Assembly: GCA_035403225.1 (NCBI GenBank)
Contig: DAONET010000001.1
Location: forward strand, 1 to 64,000
Source of the DNA: DAIRDK01 sp035403225
Lineage (GTDB): Bacteria > Bacteroidota > Bacteroidia > Bacteroidales > FEN-979
Length of the DNA: 64,000 bases
Direction of reading: 5' to 3'
Shown: one piece after another, positions 43,321-52,515 of the stretch
How positions within the stretch are numbered: position 1 is the stretch's first letter
Layout: the number at the start of each line of letters is the position of its first letter
Notes under the pieces: model-generated
The model's input: only the letters and a program-made list of their open reading frames with translations
The model's database searches: none
What the model was told of the DNA's origin: nothing
Position numbers and translations under genes: made by a program

Positions 43321-43941
43321 ATGTACGTAACCATTTCACTCATTGTCATCACCATACTGATCTCAGTCCTTGGTTTCTCCCAAAAAGACATCATATCCAA
43401 ATGTCAGTTCAACGCTTACGATATACGGCACTCGGGGCAGTGGTACCGCTTTTTAACGTATGGATTTTTTCATGAGGGATGGATTCACCTGCTGATCAAC
43501 ATGATCGTGTTGTATTCATTCGGGGAGATGGCCGAAAAAGGATACCTGTATTATTTCAGATCTCAATACGTTCTGTTTTACCTCTTGCTTTATTTCGGAG
43601 CCATGATCATATCGGTCATTCCGGCCTTTTTCAAACACCGGAATGACGTTTTTTACAACGCCCTCGGTTCTTCCGGTGCGGTATCCGCGATTGTGTTTGC
43701 CAGCATTCTCCTTAAACCCGACATGAAGATCTACCTTTTCTTCATCCCGGTCGGGATCCCGTGCATTGCCTTCGGACTTGGCTATCTGGTGTATGAGTTC
43801 ATCATGAGCCGCAGGGGTAAAGATCACATTGCCCACGATGCCCATTTCTGGGGAGCTATATTCGGCATTGTGTTCACCCTGGCCTGCAAGCCGCAAATCT
43901 TTTCAGCCTTTCTGAAGATGCTGGAAAGAATAAGCCTGTAG
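43321..43941 (+). CDS. Rhomboid-family intramembrane serine protease
   Basis: 206 residues with six hydrophobic segments. Catalytic Ser118 lies in ALGSSGAVSA (GxSGA motif) and the catalytic His is in AHDAHFWGAIFG (His175 best placed). His56 and Asn60 in WIHLLINMIVL form the conserved oxyanion-side motif. Rhomboids cut membrane segments of client proteins; the client is unknown. It follows the hypothetical membrane protein by 21 nt and is likely in the same transcript. Confidence 0.92.
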   Translation: MYVTISLIVITILISVLGFSQKDIISKCQFNAYDIRHSGQWYRFLTYGFFHEGWIHLLINMIVLYSFGEMAEKGYLYYFRSQYVLFYLLLYFGAMIISVIPAFFKHRNDVFYNALGSSGAVSAIVFASILLKPDMKIYLFFIPVGIPCIAFGLGYLVYEFIMSRRGKDHIAHDAHFWGAIFGIVFTLACKPQIFSAFLKMLERISL

Positions 43942-43957
43942 CGTTCTGAAGAGTTGT

Positions 43958-46015
43958 TTATTTCTCTATTCTGATACGGTTATCGACGACAGCTACCTTT
44001 TCCGGGGTGCCGAGCAGTGGGTTGAAATCCAGTTCGCGGATCTCCGGAGCTGCTTTCAACAAAGCTGACAGCCGGCAGATGACCTCAGCAAAAGCATTTT
44101 CGTTAACGCCTTTTTGTCCGCGTACGCCCTGGATGATCTTGTAGCTCTTCAGCCTGCGGATCATGTCGTGAGCTTCACCGTCGGATAAGGGTGCCAGTCC
44201 GGCAGAAACATCTTTCAGGACTTCAATGAAGATGCCGCCCATCCCGCACAGGATCACGTGGCCGAATTTCGGGTACCAGGTAGCTCCGACAAAAAGTTCG
44301 GTGCCGGAGAGCATCGGCTGGATCAACACAGCAGTGGTATCTTTGATACAGATCATCCGGTCAAATTCTTTCCTGACGGTCTCCGCATTTTTCACATTCA
44401 GCACCACTCCGCCGACATCCGATTTATGAATGGGGCCCACCACCTTCATGACTACGGGGAAGCCGAGACGTTCAGCCGCTTTCACGGCATCGTCGGCCGA
44501 GGTCACGGTGGCCTCTCCCGCTCTCGGGATCCCGGCGGCATCCAACAACTCGGCAGTCATGGCAGGAGACAGGTATCCGTTGCCGGAGGCGTCGATGACG
44601 TTCCGGATAGCCTGATGGTTCACAGCAGGCAATTCAGGATTCTCCGGAGCCGGTTTCGGGGTATGGAAGATTTTGGACAAGGCATTGCCGAAAATGACTT
44701 CATCCGGGAAATTGATTCTACCTTTACTGATGAAGTCCCGTACCTCATCACCAGCGGTGACCACGGAAGGCAACACGGGGAAAATGGGTTTGGTGGCGTT
44801 CTTCATCTTTTCATGCAGCACATCATAAGCCGGTTTCGGGGAGGTCAGCCCGGGTGTTCCGAAGATCGTCACTACGCCGTCAATATCTTTAAACTTCTGT
44901 GTTGCATAGTCGATGATCGTACCGAATTGCTCCGGTGTCCCGGTAGCCAGGAAGTCGATCGGGTTAGCGACCGAAGATCCGGGGAACAACTGAGCGAGCA
45001 GTTCGGTTGCTTCGGATGAATCAAGGTGAGGCACCGACAGTCCGCCGTTGGATAAGGCATCGGTCAGCATCACGGCAGGTCCGCCGGCATGTGTCACGAT
45101 AGCGATATTCTTCCCTTTCAATTCGGGGTACATGAAGATGCACACGGTGCTGACAAGTTCTTCCCTGCCGTAACAGCGAACAATACCGGCCTTCCGGAAG
45201 AGGGCATCCACCGCCACATCCGAGGTGGCAAGGGCGCCGGTATGGGAAGAAGCGGCCCGGCTGCCGGCTTCCGATGAACCGGCTTTGATGGCAGCGATCC
45301 TGCACCCTTTGCGTATCAGGGAAGAGGCATGTTTCAGGAGCTTTTCAGGCTTGGAAATATTTTCAATGTAAAGCATCTTTACTTTCGAACTCGTGGCCGG
45401 GTCGAAGGTTTCATCCATATGCTCCAGGATCTCTTCTACGCCGGTCTGTGCGCTGTTACCCACCGAGAACATCGTGGAGAAAGTGAGGCCCTTGGGAATT
45501 CCGGCATCCATGATAAAAAGAGCGGTGGCGCCGCTGCCCGAGATGAAATCGCATCCGGTGGGTTCCAGCTTGGGAATAGGCTTGGAGAACACGCCGGCAT
45601 AATGAGGAGTCAACACCCCGATGCAGTTGGGACCGATGAGCGAGCCACCCACGCTGTCGATGGTTTCCGCGATTTTTCGTTCCATCCGCTTACCTTCTTC
45701 GCTCTCTTCGCTAAAACCGGCAGACAAGATGATGAACGCCTTCGTCTTCTTTTGATAAGCCAGGATCTCAACGGTATCGGGAATGTATTTCGCGGCGATG
45801 GCGATGATGGCCAGATCGACCTGGGGAAGCAGATCCGTGCTCTTGTAACAGGTGATCCCCTGCACTTCACTTTCCTTGGGGTTGGTGACATATAATTTAC
45901 CGGAAAACTTTTGTTCGATAAGGTTTCTGAGAACTGCGCCTCCGGGTTTTGTGGTATCATTGGAACCGCCGATAACGACGATGCTTCCGGGAGTAAATAA
46001 TTCTTTAGTAATCAT
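43958..46015 (-). CDS. ADP-forming acyl-CoA synthetase (acetate-CoA ligase family)
   Basis: 685 residues in the fused alpha-beta order. An N-terminal CoA-binding domain (1-130, GSIVVIGGSNDTTKPGGAVLRNL) and succinyl-CoA-synthetase-like domains follow, with the phospho-His loop AASSHTGALATSD. A C-terminal ATP-grasp domain (about 460-685) carries GFPVVMKVVGPIHKSDVGGVVLNV. It converts acyl-CoA plus ADP and phosphate into acid plus ATP, or the reverse. Substrate (acetate, propionate or aryl acids) cannot be told. It has a strong promoter upstream. Confidence 0.92.
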   Translation of the reverse strand: MITKELFTPGSIVVIGGSNDTTKPGGAVLRNLIEQKFSGKLYVTNPKESEVQGITCYKSTDLLPQVDLAIIAIAAKYIPDTVEILAYQKKTKAFIILSAGFSEESEEGKRMERKIAETIDSVGGSLIGPNCIGVLTPHYAGVFSKPIPKLEPTGCDFISGSGATALFIMDAGIPKGLTFSTMFSVGNSAQTGVEEILEHMDETFDPATSSKVKMLYIENISKPEKLLKHASSLIRKGCRIAAIKAGSSEAGSRAASSHTGALATSDVAVDALFRKAGIVRCYGREELVSTVCIFMYPELKGKNIAIVTHAGGPAVMLTDALSNGGLSVPHLDSSEATELLAQLFPGSSVANPIDFLATGTPEQFGTIIDYATQKFKDIDGVVTIFGTPGLTSPKPAYDVLHEKMKNATKPIFPVLPSVVTAGDEVRDFISKGRINFPDEVIFGNALSKIFHTPKPAPENPELPAVNHQAIRNVIDASGNGYLSPAMTAELLDAAGIPRAGEATVTSADDAVKAAERLGFPVVMKVVGPIHKSDVGGVVLNVKNAETVRKEFDRMICIKDTTAVLIQPMLSGTELFVGATWYPKFGHVILCGMGGIFIEVLKDVSAGLAPLSDGEAHDMIRRLKSYKIIQGVRGQKGVNENAFAEVICRLSALLKAAPEIRELDFNPLLGTPEKVAVVDNRIRIEK

Positions 46016-46031
46016 AATCGGAATTTTTAGG

Positions 46032-46063
46032 CAAAATTAAAGAATTGCCCGGATGAACCCAAA
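46032..46063 (-). promoter_or_regulatory. Promoter of the acyl-CoA synthetase gene
   Basis: On the minus strand TTTG (46060-46063), 20 nt, TAATTTTG (46032-46039). Initiation near 46025 leaves about 10 nt of leader before the ATG at 46015. Confidence 0.75.
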
Positions 46064-46104
46064 CAGGTCAATCTGAAACAAAAAGGAAATCACTGGAATC
46101 CTGA

Positions 46105-46863
46105 TCACAGGAATTTGGCAAAGGGGACAAAGGGCGCTGTTTGTTGCTTGTATTCATCCCACCCGGGAAAGCGTTGCAGTCTTTTATCCATGACAGGAAC
46201 CCCGGTCACAAAGCGAAGAAGGATCGTGAGGAACAGCGGGCTGATGAGGGTGATCCACCCCCAAGGCAGGCTGACCGCATACAACGAGATGCCCCACCAG
46301 AGCAATGCCTCTCCAAAATAGTTGGGATGGCGCGAAATACCCCATAACCCTTTGTTGATGAGCTTCCCCTTGAAAGCCGGATCTTTCTTGTACCGGATCA
46401 GTTGCGAGTCGGCAGTCACTTCGATGAAGAATCCGATGCCGAAGACGATCAGTCCGATATGATCCCAGAACGTCAGGGGGGCATTCGGCATGGAATCGAT
46501 AAACCATACGGGGGCAGAGATGATCAGCATAAAAAGACCCTGGAGCAAAAAGATCCGGAGATAACTTTTTATTTTGAAATACTTCCAGGTCTCCCGCCAC
46601 TGAAGGTAGCGGAAGTTTTCTCCCTGCCCTTTTTTCCGGAGGAGGATGTGAAAAGCAAGCCTCACTCCCCAAAGAAGGACCAATATACTGACAACCATTT
46701 TACGGACATCCCATCCGGGGGCCTGCATCAGGGTAAACGCAGCAATGACGACAAACCCCGGTCCCCAGAAGATATCAGCGATCGTGTTATCTTCCATGAA
46801 ATGCGCGATCACAAAAAGGATCGTCACATAAACGAAAATGACGATGGCAACTTGTATGATCAT
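46105..46863 (-). CDS. DUF1295 membrane protein (steroid 5-alpha-reductase-like)
   Basis: 252 residues with six or seven hydrophobic segments. The family signature is near the C-terminus: GLWGISRHPNYFGEALLWWGISLYAV, with the preceding DSQLIRYKKDPAFKGKLINKGLW. Such proteins resemble NADPH-dependent lipid or steroid reductases and isoprenylcysteine methyltransferases; the substrate is unknown. It lies between the acyl-CoA synthetase and the fatty-acid-kinase-like gene, so a lipid role is possible. Confidence 0.87.
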   Translation of the reverse strand: MIIQVAIVIFVYVTILFVIAHFMEDNTIADIFWGPGFVVIAAFTLMQAPGWDVRKMVVSILVLLWGVRLAFHILLRKKGQGENFRYLQWRETWKYFKIKSYLRIFLLQGLFMLIISAPVWFIDSMPNAPLTFWDHIGLIVFGIGFFIEVTADSQLIRYKKDPAFKGKLINKGLWGISRHPNYFGEALLWWGISLYAVSLPWGWITLISPLFLTILLRFVTGVPVMDKRLQRFPGWDEYKQQTAPFVPFAKFL

Positions 46864-46884
46864 ACAATCGAAATTGGTTCAGTA

Positions 46885-48687
46885 CTATTCCAGCATCACG
46901 GATACAGCGACAACACCTTCGCCCGTATTGGAAGCGAGAACCGGTGATGCATTATCCATGAAAACAGGCTTTTTCCCCGTAAGTTTTTCCATCTCTTCGG
47001 CATACCAGTTTGCTACTTCCGGGTTATTGGCATGGGTGATGGCATACTCCCATACTTGTTTGCCTTTGATCAGTTGAGCCAGGCTCCGTACGGCTTTCTT
47101 CATTGAGCCGGTCTTGGTAAAGGATTTGCCCGATAAAGTAGTTGTCCCTTCCCGGTTCACGATGATCACGGGTTTCACATCCAGCATTTTCGCGATAAAG
47201 CCCTTGAGCGGATTGACTCTTCCTGAGCGTACAATATATTTTAGGGTAGGTACTGTTACCCTGATATGTGACTTGCTGATCCAATCTTCTACCTGTGGCA
47301 GGATCTCGTCGGTGGTTTTTCCTTCTTCGATGGCGCGGGCAACCCGCAGCACGGTCAGACCCAGTCCGGCCGTCAGGGATCTCGAGTTAAAGACGTGTGC
47401 TTTTTTCCCGGTACGGGCCATCACCTCTTCGGCCGACTTCGAGCTGTTGGAATAAGTTCCGCTCATTTTCTGACTTATATGCAGGGAGATAATGGAGTCG
47501 TAATGTGTGGAGAGATATTCGTACCGGTTGATGAAATCCTGTGAAGTGGGTTGAGATGAAGTAGGATTGGTACTTGATTTCTTTAATAACGGGTAGAACT
47601 GTTCCGGCTGGATGGTAAGCCGGTCGAGGTAGTAGGTATCGTTGAAGTGCACCGTCAGCGGCAGTACCTGGATCTGATGGCGGTCGATGATCTCCCGGGG
47701 AAGATCGCAGGTAGAATCGGTGACCAGGGCAATGTTCGATTTGCGGTTGTGAGCGATCTCGTGTTGCATGGTCATATCTTCCACCTTCTGGTACGTGATG
47801 TCACCGAAGCGGCGGAGGGAAGCAAAGACCTGGTCGGGATGATCTGAATGAATATGTACTCTGATTTTTGCAGGGGATCCGGCAACAACCAGCGAATCAC
47901 CACCATTTTTAATGGCTGCAACGACTTGCTTTTTTTCGATCTTTTTTCCTTCGATCAAGGCCTCCGTGCAAAACCGGAATGTGATGACATCATGAAGATC
48001 CTGAACAGCTATGACCGCTTCTTCGTTTTCTTTGTCTTCTGTATATTCTCCTAAGGACACCCCTTTGGAGAAGAACTCCAGAATCCCTTCCAGAAAATAG
48101 ACAAAGCCTTTGGCGCCGGCATCCACGACATTTGTTCTTGCCAGTACTTCCAACCTTTTGGTGGTAGCGGCCAGCGATTCACAGGCTTTTTTGTAGGCTT
48201 CCCATAACAGACCGAAAAAGTCATCAATGATGTCCTTGATCTTGTACATGTGTTCGGCCCACGCCCTAATTACCGTAAGGATGGTGCCTTCTACCGGATT
48301 GGCGATAGCATCGTAGGCATAATCAACGGCCTTCATCATGCTTTCCGCGAACGAATTGATATTGAGGGTCTGTTCGTTTTCCAGCTCATTACTGAAGCCA
48401 TACAGGAACTGGGCGAAAATGATCCCGGAGTTACCGCGTGCCCCGCTGATGGCCGCATCGGCAATAGCCACGGCCGTAGCTTTGGGTGAATCGACAGGGA
48501 TCTGTGCGTTAACGATCGAACGCATGGTAGAAGCCAGGTTTGTTCCGGTATCTGCATCCGGGACCGGGAACACATTGATCATGTTCAACGTCCGCTGATG
48601 ATCGAAAATCCTTTTTGCTCCTGAAAGAATGCTGTAATACAATTGCTTACTATTCAGCTCTTTCAGATTATCTTGGGGGTTATCCAC
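46885..48687 (-). CDS. DAK2-DegV fusion: FakA/FakB-type fatty acid kinase in one chain
   Basis: 600 residues. The N-terminal DhaL/DAK2 kinase domain (about 10-205) carries NVFPVPDADTGTNLASTM (Mg-ATP Asp residues) and SGARGNSGIIFAQFLYGF. A middle domain of about 100 residues follows, like the C-terminal part of FakA (DVITFRFCTEALIEGKK, IRVHIHSDHPDQVF). A DegV lipid-binding domain (about 315-600) begins IALVTDSTCDLPREII. In Firmicutes FakA phosphorylates fatty acids presented by a separate FakB/DegV protein; here both parts are covalently joined. The reaction is inferred from homology. Confidence 0.9.
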   Translation of the reverse strand: MDNPQDNLKELNSKQLYYSILSGAKRIFDHQRTLNMINVFPVPDADTGTNLASTMRSIVNAQIPVDSPKATAVAIADAAISGARGNSGIIFAQFLYGFSNELENEQTLNINSFAESMMKAVDYAYDAIANPVEGTILTVIRAWAEHMYKIKDIIDDFFGLLWEAYKKACESLAATTKRLEVLARTNVVDAGAKGFVYFLEGILEFFSKGVSLGEYTEDKENEEAVIAVQDLHDVITFRFCTEALIEGKKIEKKQVVAAIKNGGDSLVVAGSPAKIRVHIHSDHPDQVFASLRRFGDITYQKVEDMTMQHEIAHNRKSNIALVTDSTCDLPREIIDRHQIQVLPLTVHFNDTYYLDRLTIQPEQFYPLLKKSSTNPTSSQPTSQDFINRYEYLSTHYDSIISLHISQKMSGTYSNSSKSAEEVMARTGKKAHVFNSRSLTAGLGLTVLRVARAIEEGKTTDEILPQVEDWISKSHIRVTVPTLKYIVRSGRVNPLKGFIAKMLDVKPVIIVNREGTTTLSGKSFTKTGSMKKAVRSLAQLIKGKQVWEYAITHANNPEVANWYAEEMEKLTGKKPVFMDNASPVLASNTGEGVVAVSVMLE

Positions 48688-48707
48688 TTTGTCGTGTTTA
48701 CGAAATA

Positions 48708-49229
48708 CTATTTTAATTTCCGGCAGTTGGCCAACTTCCCCGAACGGATAATGACGTTCAGTTCATTGACGATGTCGACGTACTTGGAACGGTTCCCGCA
48801 CTGGTACATTTCCAGCAGGGGATCTTTATCGATGATCTGCTGAAAAAGATTATCAGCAGAAGGTGTTTCATCAAGTGCCCGGTAATCGCTATAAGTAAAT
48901 TTCAGAAAAGCCACATTGGGTCCGATTCCCCTGTTATCCAGCCAGAAGCCATCAGCAAGCTGCGTTGGAAGAGTACGATCTCCTTTACTTAAGATATCGG
49001 CGACATCGGGGAAGGAAGAAAGGCGTGATTTATCAGCCGTAAGTTCAACAGGGACTTTATCCGAATAATCAGCCCGGGTTTTATAGATAATACACGGGGG
49101 ACCGGGGAGTGCTGTCATTGACTTTTCCTCTTGTTCCGAAGAAGCGGGAACGCTTTTGTGCGAGCAAGAGGCGAATAACACTGAGGCCACCAGCATAAAG
49201 CTAAATGCCACAAAACTTGTTCTTTGCAT
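48708..49229 (-). CDS. Hypothetical lipoprotein
   Basis: 173 residues with a lipoprotein signal ending LFASC (Cys22), so it is exported and lipidated. The mature part has no motif I recognise: KTRADYSDKVPVELTADKSRLSSFPDVADIL, GFWLDNRGIGPNVAFLKFTYSDYRAL. It begins as an ordinary lipoprotein and ends in a basic C-terminus. It precedes the fatty-acid-kinase-like gene by 20 nt in the same orientation and has a -7 box (49262-49269). Confidence 0.75.
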   Translation of the reverse strand: MQRTSFVAFSFMLVASVLFASCSHKSVPASSEQEEKSMTALPGPPCIIYKTRADYSDKVPVELTADKSRLSSFPDVADILSKGDRTLPTQLADGFWLDNRGIGPNVAFLKFTYSDYRALDETPSADNLFQQIIDKDPLLEMYQCGNRSKYVDIVNELNVIIRSGKLANCRKLK

Positions 49230-49261
49230 AATAGTTCGGATTTCCGATCTGTTTTCGGGTG

Positions 49262-49269
49262 CAAAGATA
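49262..49269 (-). promoter_or_regulatory. -7 box of the lipoprotein gene
   Basis: The minus strand reads TATCTTTG (TAnnTTTG), 33 nt before the ATG at 49229. No -33 match found. Confidence 0.45.
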
Positions 49270-49467
49270 CGAAGAACTAATTATTTTATTCCCGGATTAA
49301 TTTTACAGGTTCCGTTCAGGGGTCAGACAACCTGCCGGAATTGTTATTTATCAAATTGATTATCTAACAGCTACAATAACTTTATAAAAAAATACGTTTC
49401 ATCGCACACAAGTGTGTTAAATTATATTAAAATTGCACCCCGAAATTATAATCCGGCACGAAAATTG

Positions 49468-49475
49468 TAATTTTG
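49468..49475 (+). promoter_or_regulatory. -7 box of the DUF1573 gene
   Basis: TAATTTTG matches TAnnTTTG, 40 nt before the ATG at 49516. No -33 match. Confidence 0.45.
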
Positions 49476-49515
49476 TGCTCTAGTAAACGGAAAATTAATC
49501 ATAACCCTAACCAAG

Positions 49516-49989
49516 ATGCGTAAAGTTTTCATTTCCATGATCTTTCTGTTTTCTGCAGCCTTTTGCGGCTATGCACAGCAAACAGTTACTCCGGCCCCTA
49601 CTCCGGCTGATAATCCGAACGCCCCGGAAATATCCTTTGAGAAGACGGTTCACGACTATGGCACCATCGTAAAAGGCGGTGACGGCACCTGTGAATTCAA
49701 ATTCACCAACATCGGAAAAGAACCCTTGATTCTTTCCAAGCCGATTTCCTCCTGCGGATGTACCGTGCCCACCTGGCCTCAGGAACCCATTCTCCCCGGG
49801 AAAAGCGATGTGATCAAAGTCACATACAACACCAACAACGTTGGCAACATCAACAAATCCGTCACGGTTTATTCCAATGCAAAAACCAACCGTGTTGTGT
49901 TGAGTATTAAAGGACAGGTCGTAGCTACACCAGCCACCACCCTTCCGGAAAAACCGGCTGAACAAACAGCCACCCCCATCCAGAAATAA
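49516..49989 (+). CDS. DUF1573 exported protein
   Basis: 157 residues with a signal peptide ending GYAQ. The DUF1573 pattern is clear: EISFEKTVHDYGTIVKGGDGTCEFKFTNIGKEPLILSKPISSCGCTVPTWPQEPILPGKSDVIKVTYNT. This is an Ig-like (ASPM-SPD-2-Hydin-like) fold with a conserved CGC motif. A Pro- and Thr-rich tail (about 133-157) and a similar N-terminal linker flank it. These proteins are abundant periplasmic or surface proteins of Bacteroidota with no proven role. Confidence 0.9.
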   Translation: MRKVFISMIFLFSAAFCGYAQQTVTPAPTPADNPNAPEISFEKTVHDYGTIVKGGDGTCEFKFTNIGKEPLILSKPISSCGCTVPTWPQEPILPGKSDVIKVTYNTNNVGNINKSVTVYSNAKTNRVVLSIKGQVVATPATTLPEKPAEQTATPIQK

Positions 49990-50013
49990 TTAATTCTTTT
50001 ATCAATGAACCTT

Positions 50014-50046
50014 GATCGCCGGCATCAAACCGGCGATCTTGTTATA
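50014..50046 (+). terminator. Probable terminator after the DUF1573 gene
   Basis: Perfect 9-bp GC-rich stem GATCGCCGG/CCGGCGATC (50014-50022 with 50030-50038) with a 7-nt loop, followed by TTGTTAT. The T tract is interrupted, so efficiency is uncertain. Confidence 0.6.
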
Positions 50047-50059
50047 AAAACAACCAATC

Positions 50060-51259
50060 ATGCCCAAAATTTCCGAAAGAGGGATCAATGTCCCTCCCTC
50101 TCCCATCCGAAAGCTCGTTCCCTTTGCCGATGAAGCAAAGAAAAGAGGAATTAAGGTGTATCATCTGAACATTGGTCAACCCGATATCGAAACCCCGGAA
50201 AACGTCATGGATAAAATCCGCCATATCGACATGAAAGTGGTGGAATACAGCCACTCGGCCGGCATCCTTTCGTACCGTAAAAAACTGGTTGAATATTATG
50301 CGAAACAGCATATCGACGTTACCACCGACCAGATGATCGTTACTACCGGGGGATCGGAAGCCATCCTCTTTGCCATGATGACATGCCTTGACCCGGGCGA
50401 CGAAATCATCATTCCCGAGCCTTTCTATGCCAATTACAATGGTTTTGCCGTCTCCGCCGGGGTAAAAGTGGTTCCCATCAACTCTACCATCGACAACGGA
50501 TTTGCCCTCCCTCCCATCAGTTCCTTTGAAGAGGTCATTACGCCGAAAACCAAGGCGATCATGATCTGCAATCCCAACAACCCGACCGGTTATCTCTATT
50601 CGGCCGAAGAGCTGGAATCCCTGAAAGAGATCGTGAAGAAACATAACCTCTTCCTGTTTGCCGACGAAGTGTACCGCGAATTCTGCTACGACGGTAAAAA
50701 ACATCATTCGGTGATGAACCTTCAGGGAATTGACGATCATTTAGTCCTGATGGACTCCATCTCCAAACGTTACAGCGCCTGCGGTGTCAGGATCGGTGTC
50801 CTCATCTCCCGCAATAAAGAGCTCATGGCCGCAGCAATGAAATTTGCCCAGGCTCGTCTCAGTCCTCCTACCTTTGGACAGATTGCCGGCGAAGAAGCCA
50901 TCAATACCCCCGACTCATACATGGATGCTGTGCTGAATGAATACGTCAAGCGCCGTGACATCATCGTTGAATCGATCAACAAAATGAAAGGCTGCTTCTG
51001 CCCGAACCCGGGTGGCGCCTTCTATGCCGTAGCAAAACTGCCGATCGACGATTCCGATAAATTCTGCAAGTGGCTGCTTGAAGAATTCAACTATGAAGGA
51101 CAAACCGTCATGCTGGCTCCCGCCACCGGTTTCTATTCCACTCCGGGACGCGGAAAAAATGAAACGAGGATCAGTTATGTACTGAAAATTGAAGACCTGA
51201 AGGGCGCCATGCGCTGTCTGGAAGAAGCCTTGAAAGTTTATCCGGGACGCACCAACTAA
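50060..51259 (+). CDS. Class I PLP-dependent aminotransferase
   Basis: 399 residues of the AspC-like fold type I. PLP-binding Lys236 lies in DSISKRYSACGVRIG, and NPNNPTGYLYSAEEL, ADEVYREFCY and the C-terminal RISYVLK Arg for the substrate carboxylate are present. It could be an aspartate, aromatic or branched-chain amino-acid transaminase; the sequence does not tell. Its stop codon is followed directly by that of the convergent NamZ-type gene with no spacer. Confidence 0.93.
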   Translation: MPKISERGINVPPSPIRKLVPFADEAKKRGIKVYHLNIGQPDIETPENVMDKIRHIDMKVVEYSHSAGILSYRKKLVEYYAKQHIDVTTDQMIVTTGGSEAILFAMMTCLDPGDEIIIPEPFYANYNGFAVSAGVKVVPINSTIDNGFALPPISSFEEVITPKTKAIMICNPNNPTGYLYSAEELESLKEIVKKHNLFLFADEVYREFCYDGKKHHSVMNLQGIDDHLVLMDSISKRYSACGVRIGVLISRNKELMAAAMKFAQARLSPPTFGQIAGEEAINTPDSYMDAVLNEYVKRRDIIVESINKMKGCFCPNPGGAFYAVAKLPIDDSDKFCKWLLEEFNYEGQTVMLAPATGFYSTPGRGKNETRISYVLKIEDLKGAMRCLEEALKVYPGRTN

Positions 51260-52423
51260 TCAGGGATACAATAAATATTTACTTCTGATCTTCAGAAAGT
51301 TCTCCAATCCGGGTTGCCATGCAGCCCGGATTTTTTGTTCGCTTTCGCCCTGAATGATCTGCTGACGCAAGGTGGAATTCCCGGCCAGCTTATCGAAATA
51401 AGAATTGAAGAAAAGATCGGGCTGACTCAATAAGTCCAGATAAGCCATCCTCAACCACGAGAGGTTGATCCTGCCCAACAACTTCGGTTTGTCACGGTAA
51501 AAAGTCCGTAAGTCCAACCCACGGCAAGAAATGCCAAGAAACGGCGGATTCTCGGACATGCCGGGGATCTTTTCGGGCGTAAACGAAAAAGAGAATCCTC
51601 TCAGCTCGGGATGACCGAACACTTCGAAGGGGTAACAGGTGCCGCGGCCTACACTGATGACTGTGCCTTCGAAAAAGCATAACGATGGATAGAGGAGGAT
51701 CGCATTGTCAGAGGTCAGGTTGGGCGACGGGGACACCGGAAGGCTCACTCTCATCAAGTGCTCGTAACCGATACACGGAATAACGGTCAGATCGCAGTGC
51801 AATCCATCGGGCAGCCACCCTTCTCCGTTCACCATCCGGGCATACTCGCCAATGGTCATGCCATAAACCACCGGAACCGGGTGCATCCCGACAAAGGAAG
51901 CGTATTCCTTCTCCAGTACAGGTCCATCGACATAAAACCCATTCGGGTTGGGACGGTCAAAAACCACCAGCGGGATATGATAGCGGGCGCATGATTCCAT
52001 CACCAGCGACAATGTCGAGATGTAGGTGTAAAAACGCACCCCGACATCCTGGAGGTCAAACACCATCATCCCGATGCCGTCCATGTCTTTCGCATCCGGC
52101 ATCTTTTTCTTGCCATATAATGAAATGATGGGAAGAGAGGTCGCGCTGTCGACCGAGCCGGCCACTTCCTTGCCGGCATCGGCTTTCAGCCTGAAACCGT
52201 GCTCCGGGGTAAAAATCTTGCGGACCTTCAGCCCCATGGAGAGCAGCGTATCCACTGTATTTGTGCCGTTCACGACAGAAGCGGCATTTGCCACCACCCC
52301 GATCTTAGAACCCTTCAGCAGCTTGAGGTATTGACCTGTATTCCCCGCGCCGGGAATAACCTGGGCGCTGCCATGGAAAACGGGCAGCAACAGTAATCCG
52401 ATGAAAAAAAGTTTACGTAACAT
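51260..52423 (-). CDS. DUF1343 exo-beta-N-acetylmuramidase (NamZ family)
   Basis: 387 residues from ATG 52423 with a signal peptide (MLRKLFFIGLLLLPVFHGSAQ). Family blocks: IGVVANAASVVNGTNTVDTLLSMGLKVRKIFTPEHGFR, GIGMMVFDLQDVGVRFYTYISTL, VVFDRPNPNGFYVDGPVLE, FEGTVISVGRGTCYPFEVFGHPEL. NamZ enzymes, described in Bacillus and Tannerella, release MurNAc from the non-reducing end of glycan fragments. A periplasmic role in cell-wall recycling fits the NagZ-type fusion and Mpl genes in this window. Confidence 0.9.
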   Translation of the reverse strand: MLRKLFFIGLLLLPVFHGSAQVIPGAGNTGQYLKLLKGSKIGVVANAASVVNGTNTVDTLLSMGLKVRKIFTPEHGFRLKADAGKEVAGSVDSATSLPIISLYGKKKMPDAKDMDGIGMMVFDLQDVGVRFYTYISTLSLVMESCARYHIPLVVFDRPNPNGFYVDGPVLEKEYASFVGMHPVPVVYGMTIGEYARMVNGEGWLPDGLHCDLTVIPCIGYEHLMRVSLPVSPSPNLTSDNAILLYPSLCFFEGTVISVGRGTCYPFEVFGHPELRGFSFSFTPEKIPGMSENPPFLGISCRGLDLRTFYRDKPKLLGRINLSWLRMAYLDLLSQPDLFFNSYFDKLAGNSTLRQQIIQGESEQKIRAAWQPGLENFLKIRSKYLLYP

Positions 52424-52515
52424 AATCAACCTTTACTGCTGCAAAGTTCAACTTTTTTTTGCCGGGTAGACGCTATCCCGTATTTTTTTGAGTTCTTTGC
52501 AGTAAAGATCCGTCA

